Shown here in pieces: positions 45,101 through 57,593 of a stretch of DNA of 64,000 nt (position 1 is the stretch's first letter; every line of letters starts with the position of its first letter). The notes under the pieces are model-generated. The model was not told the DNA's origin and did not search any database. It saw only the letters and a program-made list of their open reading frames with translations. The position numbers and the translations under genes are program-made. The stretch is from Hirsutella rhossiliensis (lineage: Eukaryota > Ascomycota > Sordariomycetes > Hypocreales > Ophiocordycipitaceae): the NCBI RefSeq assembly GCF_020360975.1, contig NW_025408669.1, forward strand, positions 7,316,001 through 7,380,000. The letters run 5' to 3'.

Positions 45101-45808
45101 GGACCCGCGACGCCGCTGGAGTTGTTGTTCTTTGCTGCAGCGAGGCGGCGTCGGCGGTGATCATCGACGACGCTCAATTCGCACCATCGTGATGCTGTGC
45201 TGTGAGGGTGATGTGGGTGCGAGGATAGCGGGTTCACCATGGCGGCGAGACGAAGCGACGATGTGGCAGACAGTCTTGAATGCCCCTGCCATCCCGTCAC
45301 GTTCAAGCCAGCCTTGGAGAGGGGGATCAGGTCCGGCCTCTCGCTGGAATGGAAACCAGCTGACGACTGTCGCACCCCGCCAACGCCTCACCAACCATTC
45401 TCCTCGATGAGACTTACTGCGGAGACTTTGGCTCTGCCAATCGACTAATCGTGGGTCACTAAGTGGTTATTGAGGCAAGAGGACGCGCACGCAGTTGAGT
45501 TCTCCGACATGTCATGACCGAGCAGCGATCCAATCACGCAAGATTGAACAAAGAACTAAACCAATATCACAACGTGCGCTTATTGCTACAATTATGGGAC
45601 TCGATTGCCTTTGACAATAGAATAGGTACCGACATGGACGAAACGCTGCCGTACAAATGTTCATGGCGATGGACAAGGGATGTGTTAAATCCCAGTGGCT
45701 GGCCGTGATTTGATAAGTCGCAGGCAAGTTACGTTGCTCCAACAGAAACTGATCCAGCTGAGCCTACATATACCGCTTCTTGGCAATAACCCTCGCTGCA
45801 GCTTAGAC

Positions 45809-46122
45809 TCAGTCGTCAGCCGGAATACCTTCGTTGTCCCCCGGCTCTTTGTAACCACCCTCCGGCTTCGCATGACGCGTACGGTCTTTCATGATGTTGC
45901 TCTTGTCAATGGCGTCTGCATCGTCGCGCGCTGTAATTCATCATTAACATATTCTATTAATGACGGCGAAGCTCAAACCATACCCAATTGCGCATCCGAG
46001 TCGGCCGTGTTGCCGTCGATGGGATCCTCGACCTTTGCGTCATCCGCCTGGACTGGAATCTCCGACTTTTGGCCTTGGCGGGAGACGTAGCTATCGTCAG
46101 TGGTCTTGAATTCGTCGGCCAT
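45809..46122 (-). CDS. Small acidic CHZ-like protein (86 aa)
   Basis: Two exons, 46,122-45,984 and 45,930-45,809, are joined across a 53-bp intron (GTATGG to TTACAG). The product is hydrophilic and acidic, starting MADEFKTTDDSYVSR. The C-terminal half contains AIDKSNIMKDRTRHA, which resembles the core of the CHZ histone-chaperone motif (IDxSNI...RTRG), followed by GGYKEPGDNEG. The splice joins DSDAQL to ARDDADAIDKSNI, a continuous conserved-looking block. There is no signal peptide or membrane segment. If the CHZ resemblance is real it may bind histones; otherwise it is a conserved small protein of unknown role. Confidence 0.65.
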
Positions 46123-46240
46123 TGTGAATTGACGTGCTTTGGTTTTGAGTTGAGCAGGCACAGCGATGAGCTTGTAGTATTGTATATCTTGGAGGAATTG
46201 AACATCTGAAGACGGGGACGTTGGCTTCAAACTCGGGACT

Positions 46241-46247
46241 CTTTATA
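46241..46247 (-). promoter_or_regulatory. TATA box of the small CHZ-like gene
   Basis: TATAAAG on the minus strand is about 120 bp upstream of the ATG at 46,122. Confidence 0.4.
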
Positions 46248-48754
46248 CATGTGTTCGGCAGCGGCTACCGTTCCCTTCGGCTTTGCACTTTCTTTTTCTC
46301 TTCCACGGTCGAAACGCCGTTGGACAGTAGACCCGATGCTCTCATCATGGTCTATTGATGACGACATGCATTTGCCGCGCTTCGATGAATCATGGCCAAC
46401 CGTCAGATGGCCTTGGGCGCTGGCGATCGGCAGAGCACACCAGCGAGCCCGGCCCATCGTTCCGACTTGTTCGAGGCGGACAATGAATGTACAGTACAGT
46501 AGAAGAGATAAATGCCCAAGCGGTGACGAGTCGACCCCGTCGTGGGCGATGATCAGATGGCGCCACCATCACCGGCCTGCCACCCATCATTTGCTTTATC
46601 CGCCGGAAATGGTATGGAGCCATGATGATGAATTACTAAAACAAATGGACGGCTTGATTAGAATTGACGTCTTGATCGCAGAGACGTCCAAGACTCAGTC
46701 TCATTGATATACGTGAGCCAAGGTGACTGGTCGTGAGGCATCTCACTCGAAACTAAAGACATGAATGACTACCTTGACTCTGAACAACACTACGCCCAGG
46801 CGAGGTGAGAGCCTGTTCAAGAAGTGGCTTTGGTGCTTCCCTTTGTCTTGTCCACCTCCGCCGAGTCTTGCCACCTCAAGGAAGAGTGCGAGTTCTCAGG
46901 CAACTCTGCGACAGGGCAAAGAAGGAGCCGCGTCCACATGGGTAGACTCAAGGGCGCTGGGGTCCTCCGGGCGTGGGCGTCCGCCTCGTAGCTGGCTCTT
47001 ACGCTTCTGGGTCTAGCTGACCATCAGCCGCTTGAGTCGATAGGCAACTGCCGGTGGAATGGGCCGTTGCCGAAGCCGAATAAGCCTCAGGACGAGGGGC
47101 AGTCTGCGAGCTACACTGACGCCGCGTGGTCGACTGAGATTCCAAGGGATTGATCGAGTCTATCCACAGAATGCATGTCCGCCGAGTGCAATGGCCGTCT
47201 CCGTCGTTGCTTGTCAAGTGGCTGATGCAATCGGCGCAGTACAAACGGCGGCCGTGTCGTGGGTCTGGTGAGCTCAGGTTGGCTCGTAACTCAACGGCGC
47301 TGTGTATTTTCCATGCGTTTCCCTCCCGGATAGGCAGTTGGAGTCTTGGACGACGGTTCCAGTTTTCTGGTGATGATTTCTCTGGTGGTTGAACTCGGGC
47401 GAGTGGAAGTCTTGGGCATCAACGTTGTGCCACCAAACCTACTCTTCACTTTCACCTCCAGTCTACTTCTGCCCATTACTCTCGAAACAACATCCATCCA
47501 TGTCAAAAGCTGCCACTCAGCACGCCAAGCCGAGACTGCGCTTATGTCCACACTAGACCTCTTTCCAAGGCCCATCTCCGCCATCCGACATGTTGGCCCA
47601 AGTTGATGTCAACTGCGCCAACTACACTGGGAGTCGGTTGCTGCGTGGCTGGCCGAATGTCGGCTTCCAGTCCCATGCATGTGTCCTCAGGCCACCATCA
47701 AGGTATTGTGGAGGAGGCAAACGATGGACCCTGATTCGGGTGCCTTTCTCTCGCGGCTCAGTTGAGAGGGAGGCTGGGCCATGTGCAAAGAGTTGCGTGA
47801 ATAATGACAGCAAACGTATGACGGCATGGAAATCCTTGCTCAGGATGAAGGGGGCCAGTCTTCGGGTGCCCGTTTGGAGGCGTCAAACCGAACTGCGCAA
47901 ATCTCGCCATGTCCCCCACAGATCAAGAATATCGGCCAGTTGAGAAAAACCGTGGAGATGAGGCGACTAGCAGCAGAGTTACCTGACTGTTGACAGCCCG
48001 TCTCGTGAGCGTCAACCCTCGGCGTGAATCTATTGGTGTATTTCCCTCTTCTATGGAGCTGTACATGCAACTCACGATCGGGAACAGGACATGATGGCGC
48101 CACCCGCTGGGTAGTAGGACTTCAATGGCGAGTGAAGACCAACAGCCATGTACGGCTGCATGCAGGAACCCGTGGTCGCGCGGTGAATCACTCAAGCAAC
48201 CTCCGACGACACACTAACAATAGCAATTTCTGCTACGTATTCTGCCATGGTTCAACATCGCCTCCCATTGGTCCATGTTGTCATTCTGCGTCACTGCCTG
48301 TGGAAACCGCAGACGGCTGGCTGGCAGCTGGCATGGAAGGACCCTCAGCACCGGCTCAGGTTTCTTAATCTCTGCCCCTTCCACCTTCTCCCCTACTCTT
48401 TCTTTTCCTTGCTCATCATCGTCAACCTTTTAAACATGACTTTCTTCTACAAAACATCTACTCGTGACGAAAAATCCACACCTCAAGTCCTCAACTGCCT
48501 TCCTCTTCTCATCCGTCAACACTCCACCGGGGCTTTGCCGCTGGCCTTGCTTAACAACCATCCATGAACGTCGTCCCTAGGGCAAAGGGGCATTGCCCAG
48601 AGCTGGAGACGCGTAACCCTAAAGAACTGGCACCGCGGGAGAAGGGCGTCCAGGCAGGGGAAAACAGAGACACCGGCTCAGATGGCGTGGCTCTACCAAG
48701 CGGAGAGTCCTCCGACGATCCCGATCGCGGGTGGCATCAGATCAACACGGAGAT
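46248..48754. other. Intergenic region
   Basis: About 2.5 kb with many short frames on both strands but nothing with a domain, splice support or family resemblance. Confidence 0.45.
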
Positions 48755-50642
48755 ATGGCAACCATTCGGGCGTCACGACAGATGCTCGGGCAGATCCTCC
48801 CTAAGGACCAAGACCTGGAGGCAATCTGAGAGCGCCGGGGGATCATCCCCAAGACGTTGCAGGTCAACCCTTACAGCAAGAAAACCGTGGCAAGACCACC
48901 ACAGATGCCCGATATGATACCCCCTCCGGTCCTCAATCCATGAAGCCCCCGAACCACGGCATCGCACCGTCTGCCGCGTTACTCTGCACCACAGCTTCTG
49001 AAGGGTCGACAAGGCCATGGGCGAAGAGACCTGTGGACGACGCGGGTGCAGGGTCGGCTGGACCGAGGCGCCCACACCCGAATTCGACATGCCACCCCTC
49101 CTGTTCCCGTCGACGCGTGTCATCGACCTCCCGGAGATAAGTCGCAAGGTCGCGACCGACCGGCTCCTGGCAGCAGCAATGCTGCATGCAGACTGCTGAA
49201 GATAGGACTGCCCAAAACCCCTCCTCGCTGCCAGGGAAAGAGTGGACAAACCAATGCTATCCTTGCCTCCTCCTTTTCCAAATGGAGCCGTCATCGCGAT
49301 CTGAGCAGGACAATCCGCACCGGGATCAACTGTGCCCAGCATATTTCAATCTTCGGCCTGTCGGGAAAGACCTTTCCTTCGCAGCTTACTCGCTATTTCT
49401 CGCAGAAGGAGTTTCCAGCCTCTAGCCCCGGCAAAATAGCCAACGTCGTGACCGAGGTAATGGTTACTAGAGTCACTCATTCACAACCATACATCAACAT
49501 TCCCTCAGTCGGGCCTTTCGATTGCTGGCGCCAGGCAGTTCGGTGAAGACGACACCGAGACCGGTCCCTTGGCACGTCTTCGTCAGGAGATAGTGTCAGA
49601 CATCACTCTTGCAAGCAAAGCAGCCGGAGCAGGAGCAGCAGGCCTCGCCCAGTGTCTTTTGGTGGCGAGGTCTTTGGGCTCGAGACCTCGTTCGGCTCCA
49701 AGTTAAGTTCTTCAGCCTGGATAGCGCCACTGGCTGGATCGGACTCGTCGTCATCCTTCCTGTTGACGCCCAACTCGACAACAATGGCTTCGGCGTCCTC
49801 ACACGAGTAAGTCCACCCACCCTCGACCACTTGCTTGGGAGCTCGAGGCTCCATCGCGACTGTTGGCCCGAGTAACACGGGCCAACGGGATTTCAAGTAT
49901 AGACGACCCATTAAATTGGAGCGCGTGCTGTCCGCCACGGACTTGGAGATCCTTACCAAATTCCCCCGCGACGGGTTTCGATTAGGAGGCTGACAACCCA
50001 AGCCCCGCGACCCGCGACCGTTTCTCTGTGCCTGGCAAGGCGCCAACGACCCTCCCTAGTCGAGATCCGCCTCGGCGAGTGTGCTGAGGTCACCGTCGGG
50101 GGATTCGGAATGCCCTTCTCTAATCCCGGCCATGCTAGTCATGGATGGATGAGCAAACAATAAGCCCATCATCAAGAGCCTCATGCTGCTCGACACTATA
50201 CAGCAGCAAGCCTTCTTCTTTGCTTTCTCCCTGCAACTGTCCAAGGTCAGGCCTTCCGTAGACCCGTCTGGACTACCGGCTCTATTTAGCTACTTATACG
50301 GGAGCCTCATGGACTAGAACCCAGACGAGTTCCAGAGCCTCATCAATACTAACAAGGGCGACTGGTTTGCCGCTGCCTGGTCCTACCACAGTGACGAGGT
50401 CCACGTGTCTTGTCGTGCACAGAGGAGCGGGCCCGTGAGGCAAGGCGACTCTGTGTGCACGACATGATAGCAATTCCCGACTTGGGTCTGTTGCTTCGCG
50501 ATGGGCACTCACCTCCTCAACGAATCAGCGGAACTGCACGCCGCCTGCCAGCGAGCAACCAGAGCCGGCCCTCTCCGGATCCTCGCCGCGGCCCGGCCGT
50601 ACGCCGCCAACGAGATCGCCCACTTCAACGCGCTGGACTAGA
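48755..50642 (+). pseudogene. Probable decayed protein-coding gene, family unknown
   Basis: Several plus-strand stretches read like protein but are separated by stops and frame changes. One starts at ATG 48,755 (MATIRASRQMLGQILPKDQD) and hits TGA at 48,827, then continues readable in the same frame to 48,941. Another ends in PPLLFPSTRVIDLPEISRKV (about 49,100-49,160). A third lies at 49,508-49,706 (IAGARQFGEDDTETGPLARL). A fourth, at about 50,150-50,400, has an in-frame TAG at 50,315. The last, at about 50,500-50,640, reads ESAELHAACQRATRAGPLRI. The order and shared strand suggest one broken gene of at least 1.9 kb. Some gaps could be introns. I do not recognise the family. Confidence 0.35.
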
Positions 50643-52559
50643 TTAAATCTTCCGACATATTATAAGAGTAAAGAGTCTCTACTGATAATCGCAGCGCCGA
50701 CGCCATCGGGCGTCAAAAGTGCGGCGAGACAAGCCCCAAGACCCGATCCCGACCCGCGCCACCGCCCTACCTCGCGCCTCTTGAGCCGGAACCACGAGAA
50801 CAAACGGACGGCGACGCCGGTTGACCCGCCAGCAGCCAAGAACCCCCCCTTTTTACGCCTCAGCGCGTAGGATCTGTTGTGCCGACGACGACGAAGGGTC
50901 CGGCAGCTGGGGAGCCCAAGCTGGTTGAGCACCCAAGGACAGTCGACGTCCTGGTCCAGCACCCGGTCGGAGAGCACCAAGTCGTCTTGTTCGTACGCCG
51001 GCCCAAGGATGCGGAAGAGTCCCTGGCTCCGACTACCAGGCGGCGGCACTCGCCACTCGCTCCGACGCAAACGCTCCGTTGAAGGAGGATGTTGGACGAT
51101 AAGAATTGTCTGACCTTTGACTTCGGCTCACAGCTGGCGGACAATTTAAAGCCGCCCGGACACAGAGAGCTTTCGCGCCGTCGTTGCTGCTACCATCTCA
51201 TGGGAGGAGTACCAGACGCGGCCCGCAGCGACCAGGGAGATTCTTCTGGACCGGCCCCCTGATACGCAACATGTAACTTTGAATCAAGTCCACCACGTCT
51301 CGGAGGTTCTATTGCATCGGATGAAGGGTGTGTTTTTATAGACGTCTGTCTCCACGTAGGCATGCTGGGCCCTAGAGTAGACCCCGGACTGTCCAGACGG
51401 CCTTATTATAGCGCTTGCTTTTATATGTAATGAATGGCTGCCGTCCCTATGGCTAGATGGTGCTGAGCAGCAGAGTTGTTTGCTCTTTGTCGAGGATGGC
51501 TGTGATATACCATCTGCGGCCCCCACGATGTGCTCTCGTTACTTTGTGCAACTCAGTTGCAGAGACAAGGGGCTCAGCTCTAGCAAACGAGAGGCTAATG
51601 AGCGGACTGACGACGTCTCTTGGTGAGCAAGCGTGTGACCTTGGAGGCAAAGAGAGGCTTTCCACTCCAACAGCCGTCTCCTCGGCTCCTAGCGATTCTT
51701 GTTTGAGAGTCCGGTGACGTGACACGGCGAGATGTGTCGTAGCAAGCAAGCTCTGGAGCTCACGATGGTGACATCTGCAGCTCGTTGACACCACTGGCCA
51801 TCCATCCATATGCTTGATGTATTGACCGCGAGAAAAGCGTGGACAAGCTTGGTTGCTCAAACGAACGGCCAGTTGGGCGACGAGCCGGGCCCAGACGTTG
51901 ACGCGCGACGGCCTGATCATCACCTTGCTTGCCCATCGTCGGCGCCGTCCAGACAGCCCGCCAATGGCTGTGCCATGTCCTGGGTCGCGATCCGGTCTTG
52001 GGGTGTTTGCTCTCCGCTGCCAAGGAGGCGTCAAGCAGCTATCCAGGCCTCTTGTCTCGTCCGTCTCGTCTCCGGGTCAACAGCGTCGACCAGTGGACTG
52101 TGCCTCGTCATCCCTCCTCGCCTCGCCACTCCATCCCGTCTCGGTCGCGAAGCGGTGTGCCCTCCCCTTGCCATTGCCACGACACGCCTGCGCGCCGGTT
52201 CAGTGGCTCGCCGGCCTCCTCTGACTCAGGATGCGCGCAGCAGTCTTCCGTGGCGGGAGCGGTGTCAGTTTGTTTGCCCTCTCGGCAATGGCCAGGCGCA
52301 GGTGAGCACGTCGTGGCCATTCGATCCCCTTGCCCGTTCCTGGGCATGGGCGTGGCAAAGACATAAAAGGGCAACGGGGACAAGGACTGAACAGCGGTCT
52401 GAACAGCGGTCTGGTCTGTTCAACCCGGTTTTTTGGCACCTGATTTTCTCTCTTCCGGCCGGGCACCTGGCCTCCTCAGGCACCGACCATTCACGATAGC
52501 CCCTCCCTCTCCCGCCAGCCTTTTCCTCTCCTCACCCACCGTCCATTTTCCTCCCCATC
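50643..52559. other. Intergenic region
   Basis: Short frames only. A minus-strand frame at 50,660-51,070 and plus-strand frames near 50,880 overlap in GC-rich sequence and show no family features. The right end is the upstream region of the kinase-like gene. Confidence 0.4.
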
Positions 52560-54242
52560 ATGGACGGCATTGCCTCGCCCAATGCAATCGTCTGGCCCAC
52601 GCTCGCGGAAAGCAACAGCAACAGCAACAACGACGACGACGAGCGCGCGCTTCCAGACGACTGGCCCACGGCGCAAGACGGCTCCGAATGGGATGGAACC
52701 CGCCTGCTGGACCTGACGCGTCGCGGCGAGAGCCCCTTTGGCGCTGCCTGGAACGTCGAGGCCTTTATCGGCGAGGTCGAGCAGATTCTCAACGCCAGCG
52801 TCGTCGATATCCCCACCGTGTCGAGGGGAGCAAACCACTACGTACGCCTCTCCCCTTGCAGAAACTCGCCACGCCAGTGACTCGAGCAGCTCGGCGAGAA
52901 AAGGCCAAGACGGGGGGCCTGATGGCTGACCGTCTCTTGCTTCTCCAACAGGGTCTTCACGTCCAGCTCGACAGCAGGCCAGACGTCGTGGCCCGCCTCT
53001 CCCGCCACGACGTCAACAGCCCCGGCTTCCACGGTTCAGATCTCGAGGCCAAGCAGCGGCAGCTGAGCCGCTTCGAGATTGCAACCTACGACGCCCTGCA
53101 GCCGCTCGCCCGCGCGTCGCAGCCGCACGGCCGAGTCTTCGGCGGCCGCCCGCTCCACCATCGCGACCCCGTTGCCTGGAGGGCCGGGGCCGGCGTGGCT
53201 CCTCCCTCGCCTCCTTTCCCTCATGATGCCTCGGCGTCGATGCCCCCTCTGTGCCGCACCGTCCTCGGCCGCCGCCTCTTTCTCTTCGAAAAGTCCCCAG
53301 GCGAGGGCTACGACTACGTCCGCTGGCGGGCGCTGAGTCCCGCGAAAAAGGTAAGCGGACGCTCAGTCTCTTGACCGGCGCAGCAGCGGCTCAAGCTTGC
53401 CGTCGTCTAGTCATTTCTGCTTGCCCAGTCGGCACGGGTTGCCGCGACGCTCTTCCAGTACCGGCTGCCGGCCGAGTATGCCTCGACGTGGCTGCCGGTC
53501 CGCATTACAGAGCACCAGCAAAACTATGTCAGCCAGCGCGAGGTGACGCCGACTCGCGACTTTTGCGCGTCTCTGCTGCACACGAGGATCGAGGCGGCTC
53601 TCTCGCGCCTCGCCCTCCGGCTACCCCATCTGGCTCCTCGGGCGTTGCTTGTACGCCAGGACCTCGACTGGCTGGTGCCGCGGGTGCTCCCGCAGGCCGG
53701 CAATGGCCTCAGCGAGACGGCGCTGTACCGGTTCGTGCTGGATCACGGCGACTTTGGCATCCACAACATGACGATTGCGACGGACGACCATGGACGGCCG
53801 TACATCACGTCGGTGTACGACTGGGAGGCGGCCAGCATTGTGCCGGCGTTGCTCTCGGAGCCCAAGATGGTGGTGACGGCCGACCTGGTTGTCAACGACG
53901 AGGGCGAGCCGGCCATCAGTCGGTGGGGAGACGGGGACAGCATATCGCACATGGGCGAGTATCTGGAGTGGTCGAATGAATATTACAAGGTATGTGGTGC
54001 TGTGGCTGTCGAATAGAGAGGGTGGTCAAGTTAACCTCGAGCTTGTCGGGCAGGAGCTCTTCAGACAGTCGCCCGAATACCGAGGGGTGATAATGGCGAG
54101 CGGCGACGCGCGGCGGATTTGGTTTGCCATGCGCGAGTTCGAGGTGGAGGATCATCGGCAGCGACTGGTGTGGCTCTCGGGGTGGGCGAGGCGCAAGGTG
54201 GCCGAGTATAGGGCCAAAGAGGGCTTTTATCTGGTTGAATAG
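52560..54242 (+). CDS. APH-fold phosphotransferase-like protein
   Basis: Four exons, all joined in phase 0: 52,560-52,841; 52,952-53,350; 53,429-53,989; 54,054-54,242, giving 476 aa. The catalytic loop HGDFGIHNM matches the HGDxxxxN motif of aminoglycoside/choline-kinase-like enzymes. The metal-binding segment is SVYDWEAAS about 25 residues later. The N-terminal half has the ATP-lobe-like region (LHVQLDSRPDVVARLSR, then ALQPLARAS). Such proteins are numerous in filamentous fungi, and their small-molecule substrates are mostly unknown; calling it an antibiotic kinase would be wrong. The N-terminus has an Asn/Ser/Asp run. Confidence 0.82.
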
Positions 54243-55251
54243 TTTGGCCAGCGTGAGGTCATGCATGGATTGGAGCAGACGTGTGTTGATGGTCTGGCTG
54301 TTGTGGCGATTGGCTTTTGTTGCCCATGCAGTGGGGGATAGATATACTCGGAAGAATAGAGGCCGATGCAAAGCATGTTCGGTCTGGACGATGGTCGGGT
54401 CTAGGGTAGTTGATTTCAGTTGCCGGGGCGCTCGCTGCCTAAGCACTCGGCCGGTAAATGGAGCAGCTCGTCCGTCTATAGCTTTTCCAGCACTTGGCAG
54501 CTGAATGAAGCCTTTGGCGATTCATTCCTGCCAAGAACTCGGCGCATGAAAGCGGCATCCCGGAACTTGCGCAATGGCCAGTGACAATACACGTGTTGGT
54601 GGCTGCACATGCAATGCGCCTCTGCGCTGCACCTTTCCCGAGCTGTGCCTGAGATGCAGTGGCTTTGGTAATGAGGAAGCAGGTCTCAGTTTGTGGTGAT
54701 GAATGTGCGAGGGCAATCGATGACCTCATAAACCGAGATCCGCTTGCGGGGAGCTCCTCTCAACTTGGACGCCACTTGCCGAGCCAACAATCGGACCCGC
54801 TCCCAATCTCTTCTCTCGCTCTCCCACCTCCTCACATGTAAACACCGCCCGCTCTCTTCCCTCGCCGCGAATACGAATAGGACCATCTTCATCTGTTAGC
54901 GAGACTGCCACTCCCTCGGTGAGACAAGTCTCGCCGCCCCCCGACCTTTTTCCCCCTTCGCTCGCGCAACCTCGAATCAACAACAACCGAAGCAAAGGAA
55001 CGGCACAGCAGGAGAGAGAGAGAGGCACATCGCCATCGTCCATCTCTCGCCGGCAGTCTCCTCCACCAGGCTCACCTCCACCATCTCCACCATCTCCGGC
55101 ATCACCACAGCATCACCACCAGCATCATCAGCATCATCGCCAATCCTTACCAGCCGCCCTCCCTCGCCGACGTCATCCACGACCGTCCTCGCTCACCCCG
55201 CCGCCTATCACTCCCACTCCTGCCGCGCTTGTCCTCACGACGAGACACGCC
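54243..55251. other. Intergenic region and long 5' leader of PNS1
   Basis: The frame of PNS1 is open upstream to about 54,919 but contains no ATG, so it is probably an untranslated leader. A CAT/CAC trinucleotide-rich stretch lies at about 55,075-55,140. Confidence 0.4.
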
Positions 55252-56982
55252 ATGGGCGAGGCCGACAGCTACCTCGGCTCTGGCCAGCCGCAATACCAGC
55301 AGCAGCCGTACGGCCAGCCGCAGCAGCAATACGGTCAGCAGCAACAACAAGCCAACTACAACTACAACGGTGGCAACCAGCAGGCATGGGGCAACAACCA
55401 GTCCTACCCTCAGCAGCCGAATTACGGCGCTCCTCCCCCCTACAGCGTCAACCCTCCCCAGCCAAACGACGACAAGTACTCGTTCGACGAGGCCTTTAAG
55501 CTCGAGAAGCCAAAGTACAATGATGTCTGGGCCGGCGTTTTGGTATGGGTCTCGCGCAGACAACCTCAATCATCTTTAGCTAACACCACCTCTAGTTCCT
55601 TCTCTTCGTCGCCGGATACGTCGTCGTCGCAGTCATCTCCATCCGTGGCTATCGAACAACTGGCGCCCCCGGCAGCGGCATCTACCGCGGCAACAATTTT
55701 TCCCTCAACAGCAACACCCTCGCACTCTTTGGCTGCGTCCTTGCCGTCGCCTTTGTCTTCTCCTGGCTCTACATCACCGTCGCCCGCCTCCTTCCGAAGC
55801 AGCTGATTTGGATCACCGGCATCCTGAACCTTGCCTGGGCTCTGGGAACCGCCATCTTCTACCTCTACAAGCGCTACTGGTCCGCCGGCATCGTCTTCCT
55901 CGTTTTTGCCGTCTTCATGGCCTTTGCCTTTTACACGTGGATCCCGAGAATCCCCTTTTCGGCCTTGATGCTCAAGACGAGTGTCAACGTCAGCAAGCGC
56001 TATGGCCACGTCTTCCTCGTGAGTCTGCTCGGCGGCCTCGTGGGCATCGTGCTTTCCGGCTTGTTCTCGGTAACGCTCGTCTCCATATACGTCCGCTTTG
56101 AGCCGTCCAAAAACAACCCAAACTGCGCCGACGGAAGCTGCAGCCAAGCCAAGCTCATAGGGCTTATTGCCTATGCCACTTTTACCATGTTCTGGATCAG
56201 TGAATGGCTGAAAAACACCCTTCACTGTACTGTCGCCGGGGTATTTGGATCCTGGTACTTTTGCGTCAATAACTTTCCCAAACGCGCGACCCGTGGCGCG
56301 TTGAGGCGCTCCCTCACCTACAGTTTCGGCTCCATCAGCCTTGGAAGTCTTCTCGTCGCCATCATCCAGTTCCTGCGCCAGCTGTGCTCCATTGCTCGTC
56401 AGCAGGCTGCCGACGATGGCGGCATTGGCGGCATGGTTCTCTCCATTGTCTTTTGCATTCTCCAGTGCCTCGTCGGCCTCCTGGAATGGGCCCTGGAGTT
56501 CCTCAACCGCTACGCGTTTGTCAATTGCGCCCTGTACAACAAGCCCTACTTCAAAGCTGCCAGTGATACCTGGAGGATGATCAAGGACCGCGGCATAGAC
56601 GCCCTTGTCAACGTGAGTCTTCAGCTCAGATCGTCAAGATGCTCTGCTGACCCCCTTCTAGGAGTGTCTGATTGGCCCAGTTTTCAGCTTCGGCGCCATG
56701 TTTATCGGATTTGCCTGCGCTCTGCTGGCATACTTGTTTCTCCTCTTCACCAATCCCGAGTACAACTCCAATGGCGCCTTCACTCCGGTTGTGATGGCCT
56801 TTGCCTTCCTCATTGGCTTCCAAGTCTGCCACGTCCTGACAACTCCGCTATCGAGCGGCATCGACACCATCTTCGTGGCGGCAGGATGGGACCCCCAGGT
56901 CATGATCCAAGACCACCCGGAGCTGTACCAGGAGATGGTGCGCGTCTACCCGAACGTGCAGCAGGCCATCCAGGTGCGTTGA
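55252..56982 (+). CDS. PNS1: PNS1, choline-transporter-like (CTL/SLC44) family protein
   Basis: A multi-pass plasma-membrane protein of the CTL family; its transport role in fungi is unsettled. Exons: 55,252-55,542, 55,596-56,612 and 56,662-56,982, all phase 0, giving 542 aa. The N-terminus (about 5-70) is a Gln/Tyr/Pro-rich disordered region with a PPPY motif at 61-64 that could recruit a WW-domain ubiquitin ligase. KYNDVWAGVLF leads into the first helix. About ten membrane segments follow. The family signature is visible in SRKYGHVF-like VSKRYGHVF, in HCTVAGVFGSWYF, in RSLTYSFGSISLGSL, and in RYAFVNCALYNKPYF. The C-terminus ends YPNVQQAIQVR. It is convergent with ATG17. Confidence 0.92.
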
Positions 56983-57593
56983 AGAGCGGGGGCCGGAGTG
57001 GTTCCGTGGGGAACCATGGCCTCGAGGTGTTACTCTTCTCTTGTACCCTTCCCCCTTCCTCTTTTAATCGTGTTTGTTTCGTGCTGGACCGGACTTGATA
57101 CCACATTTGCGACCTATGCGTGGCCGAGGCTACCAGGCTTAGAGGAAGACGTTATGGATGGTTGTTTTGTTGTTGAAAGGGGCGGTGCCACCAGAGTGCC
57201 CTTTCCCTAAGCTGCCATCTTGTATCGGCGTGCGACGTTGCTTCTTGGCACACGTGGCTTAATAATATTATTGTCATGTTCCGCGCCCCGTGTGATCTGT
57301 TGAGACTCGTAGGCCAATGTACGCGCAGTTGGCTGGATGAGACTTGGTCCTGGATGAATTGTAACACACTTCCTTTGAAGCTCCCTTTCTCATATATGTA
57401 CAGACAAATCCACACAGGCCGGCGGCGCTCGACTCGCGCTCGCCGCTGAGAAACCGACGCTGATACAAATGGCAGGAAAACTCCGAAATAGCAAGACGCC
57501 TCAACCCTGTGCCACCCAAACATGACCCGGAAACCAAGGAGTAGATAGAGAAGAGGAAAAAAAAGAGAAGAACGACGGCCACAGCCACCCTGC

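Noticed and set aside
50660..51144. Overlapping minus-strand frames of 94 and 136 codons
   Set aside because: Two overlapping frames of similar quality, no recognised motifs, and competing frames on the plus strand.
55075..55140. CAT/CAC trinucleotide repeats as a possible CRISPR or regulatory array
   Set aside because: Simple microsatellite in a eukaryotic leader; no spacer-repeat structure.
54919..55251. In-frame extension upstream of PNS1
   Set aside because: It is open but contains no ATG; the CAT/CAC and Pro/Ser-rich low-complexity sequence looks like an untranslated leader.
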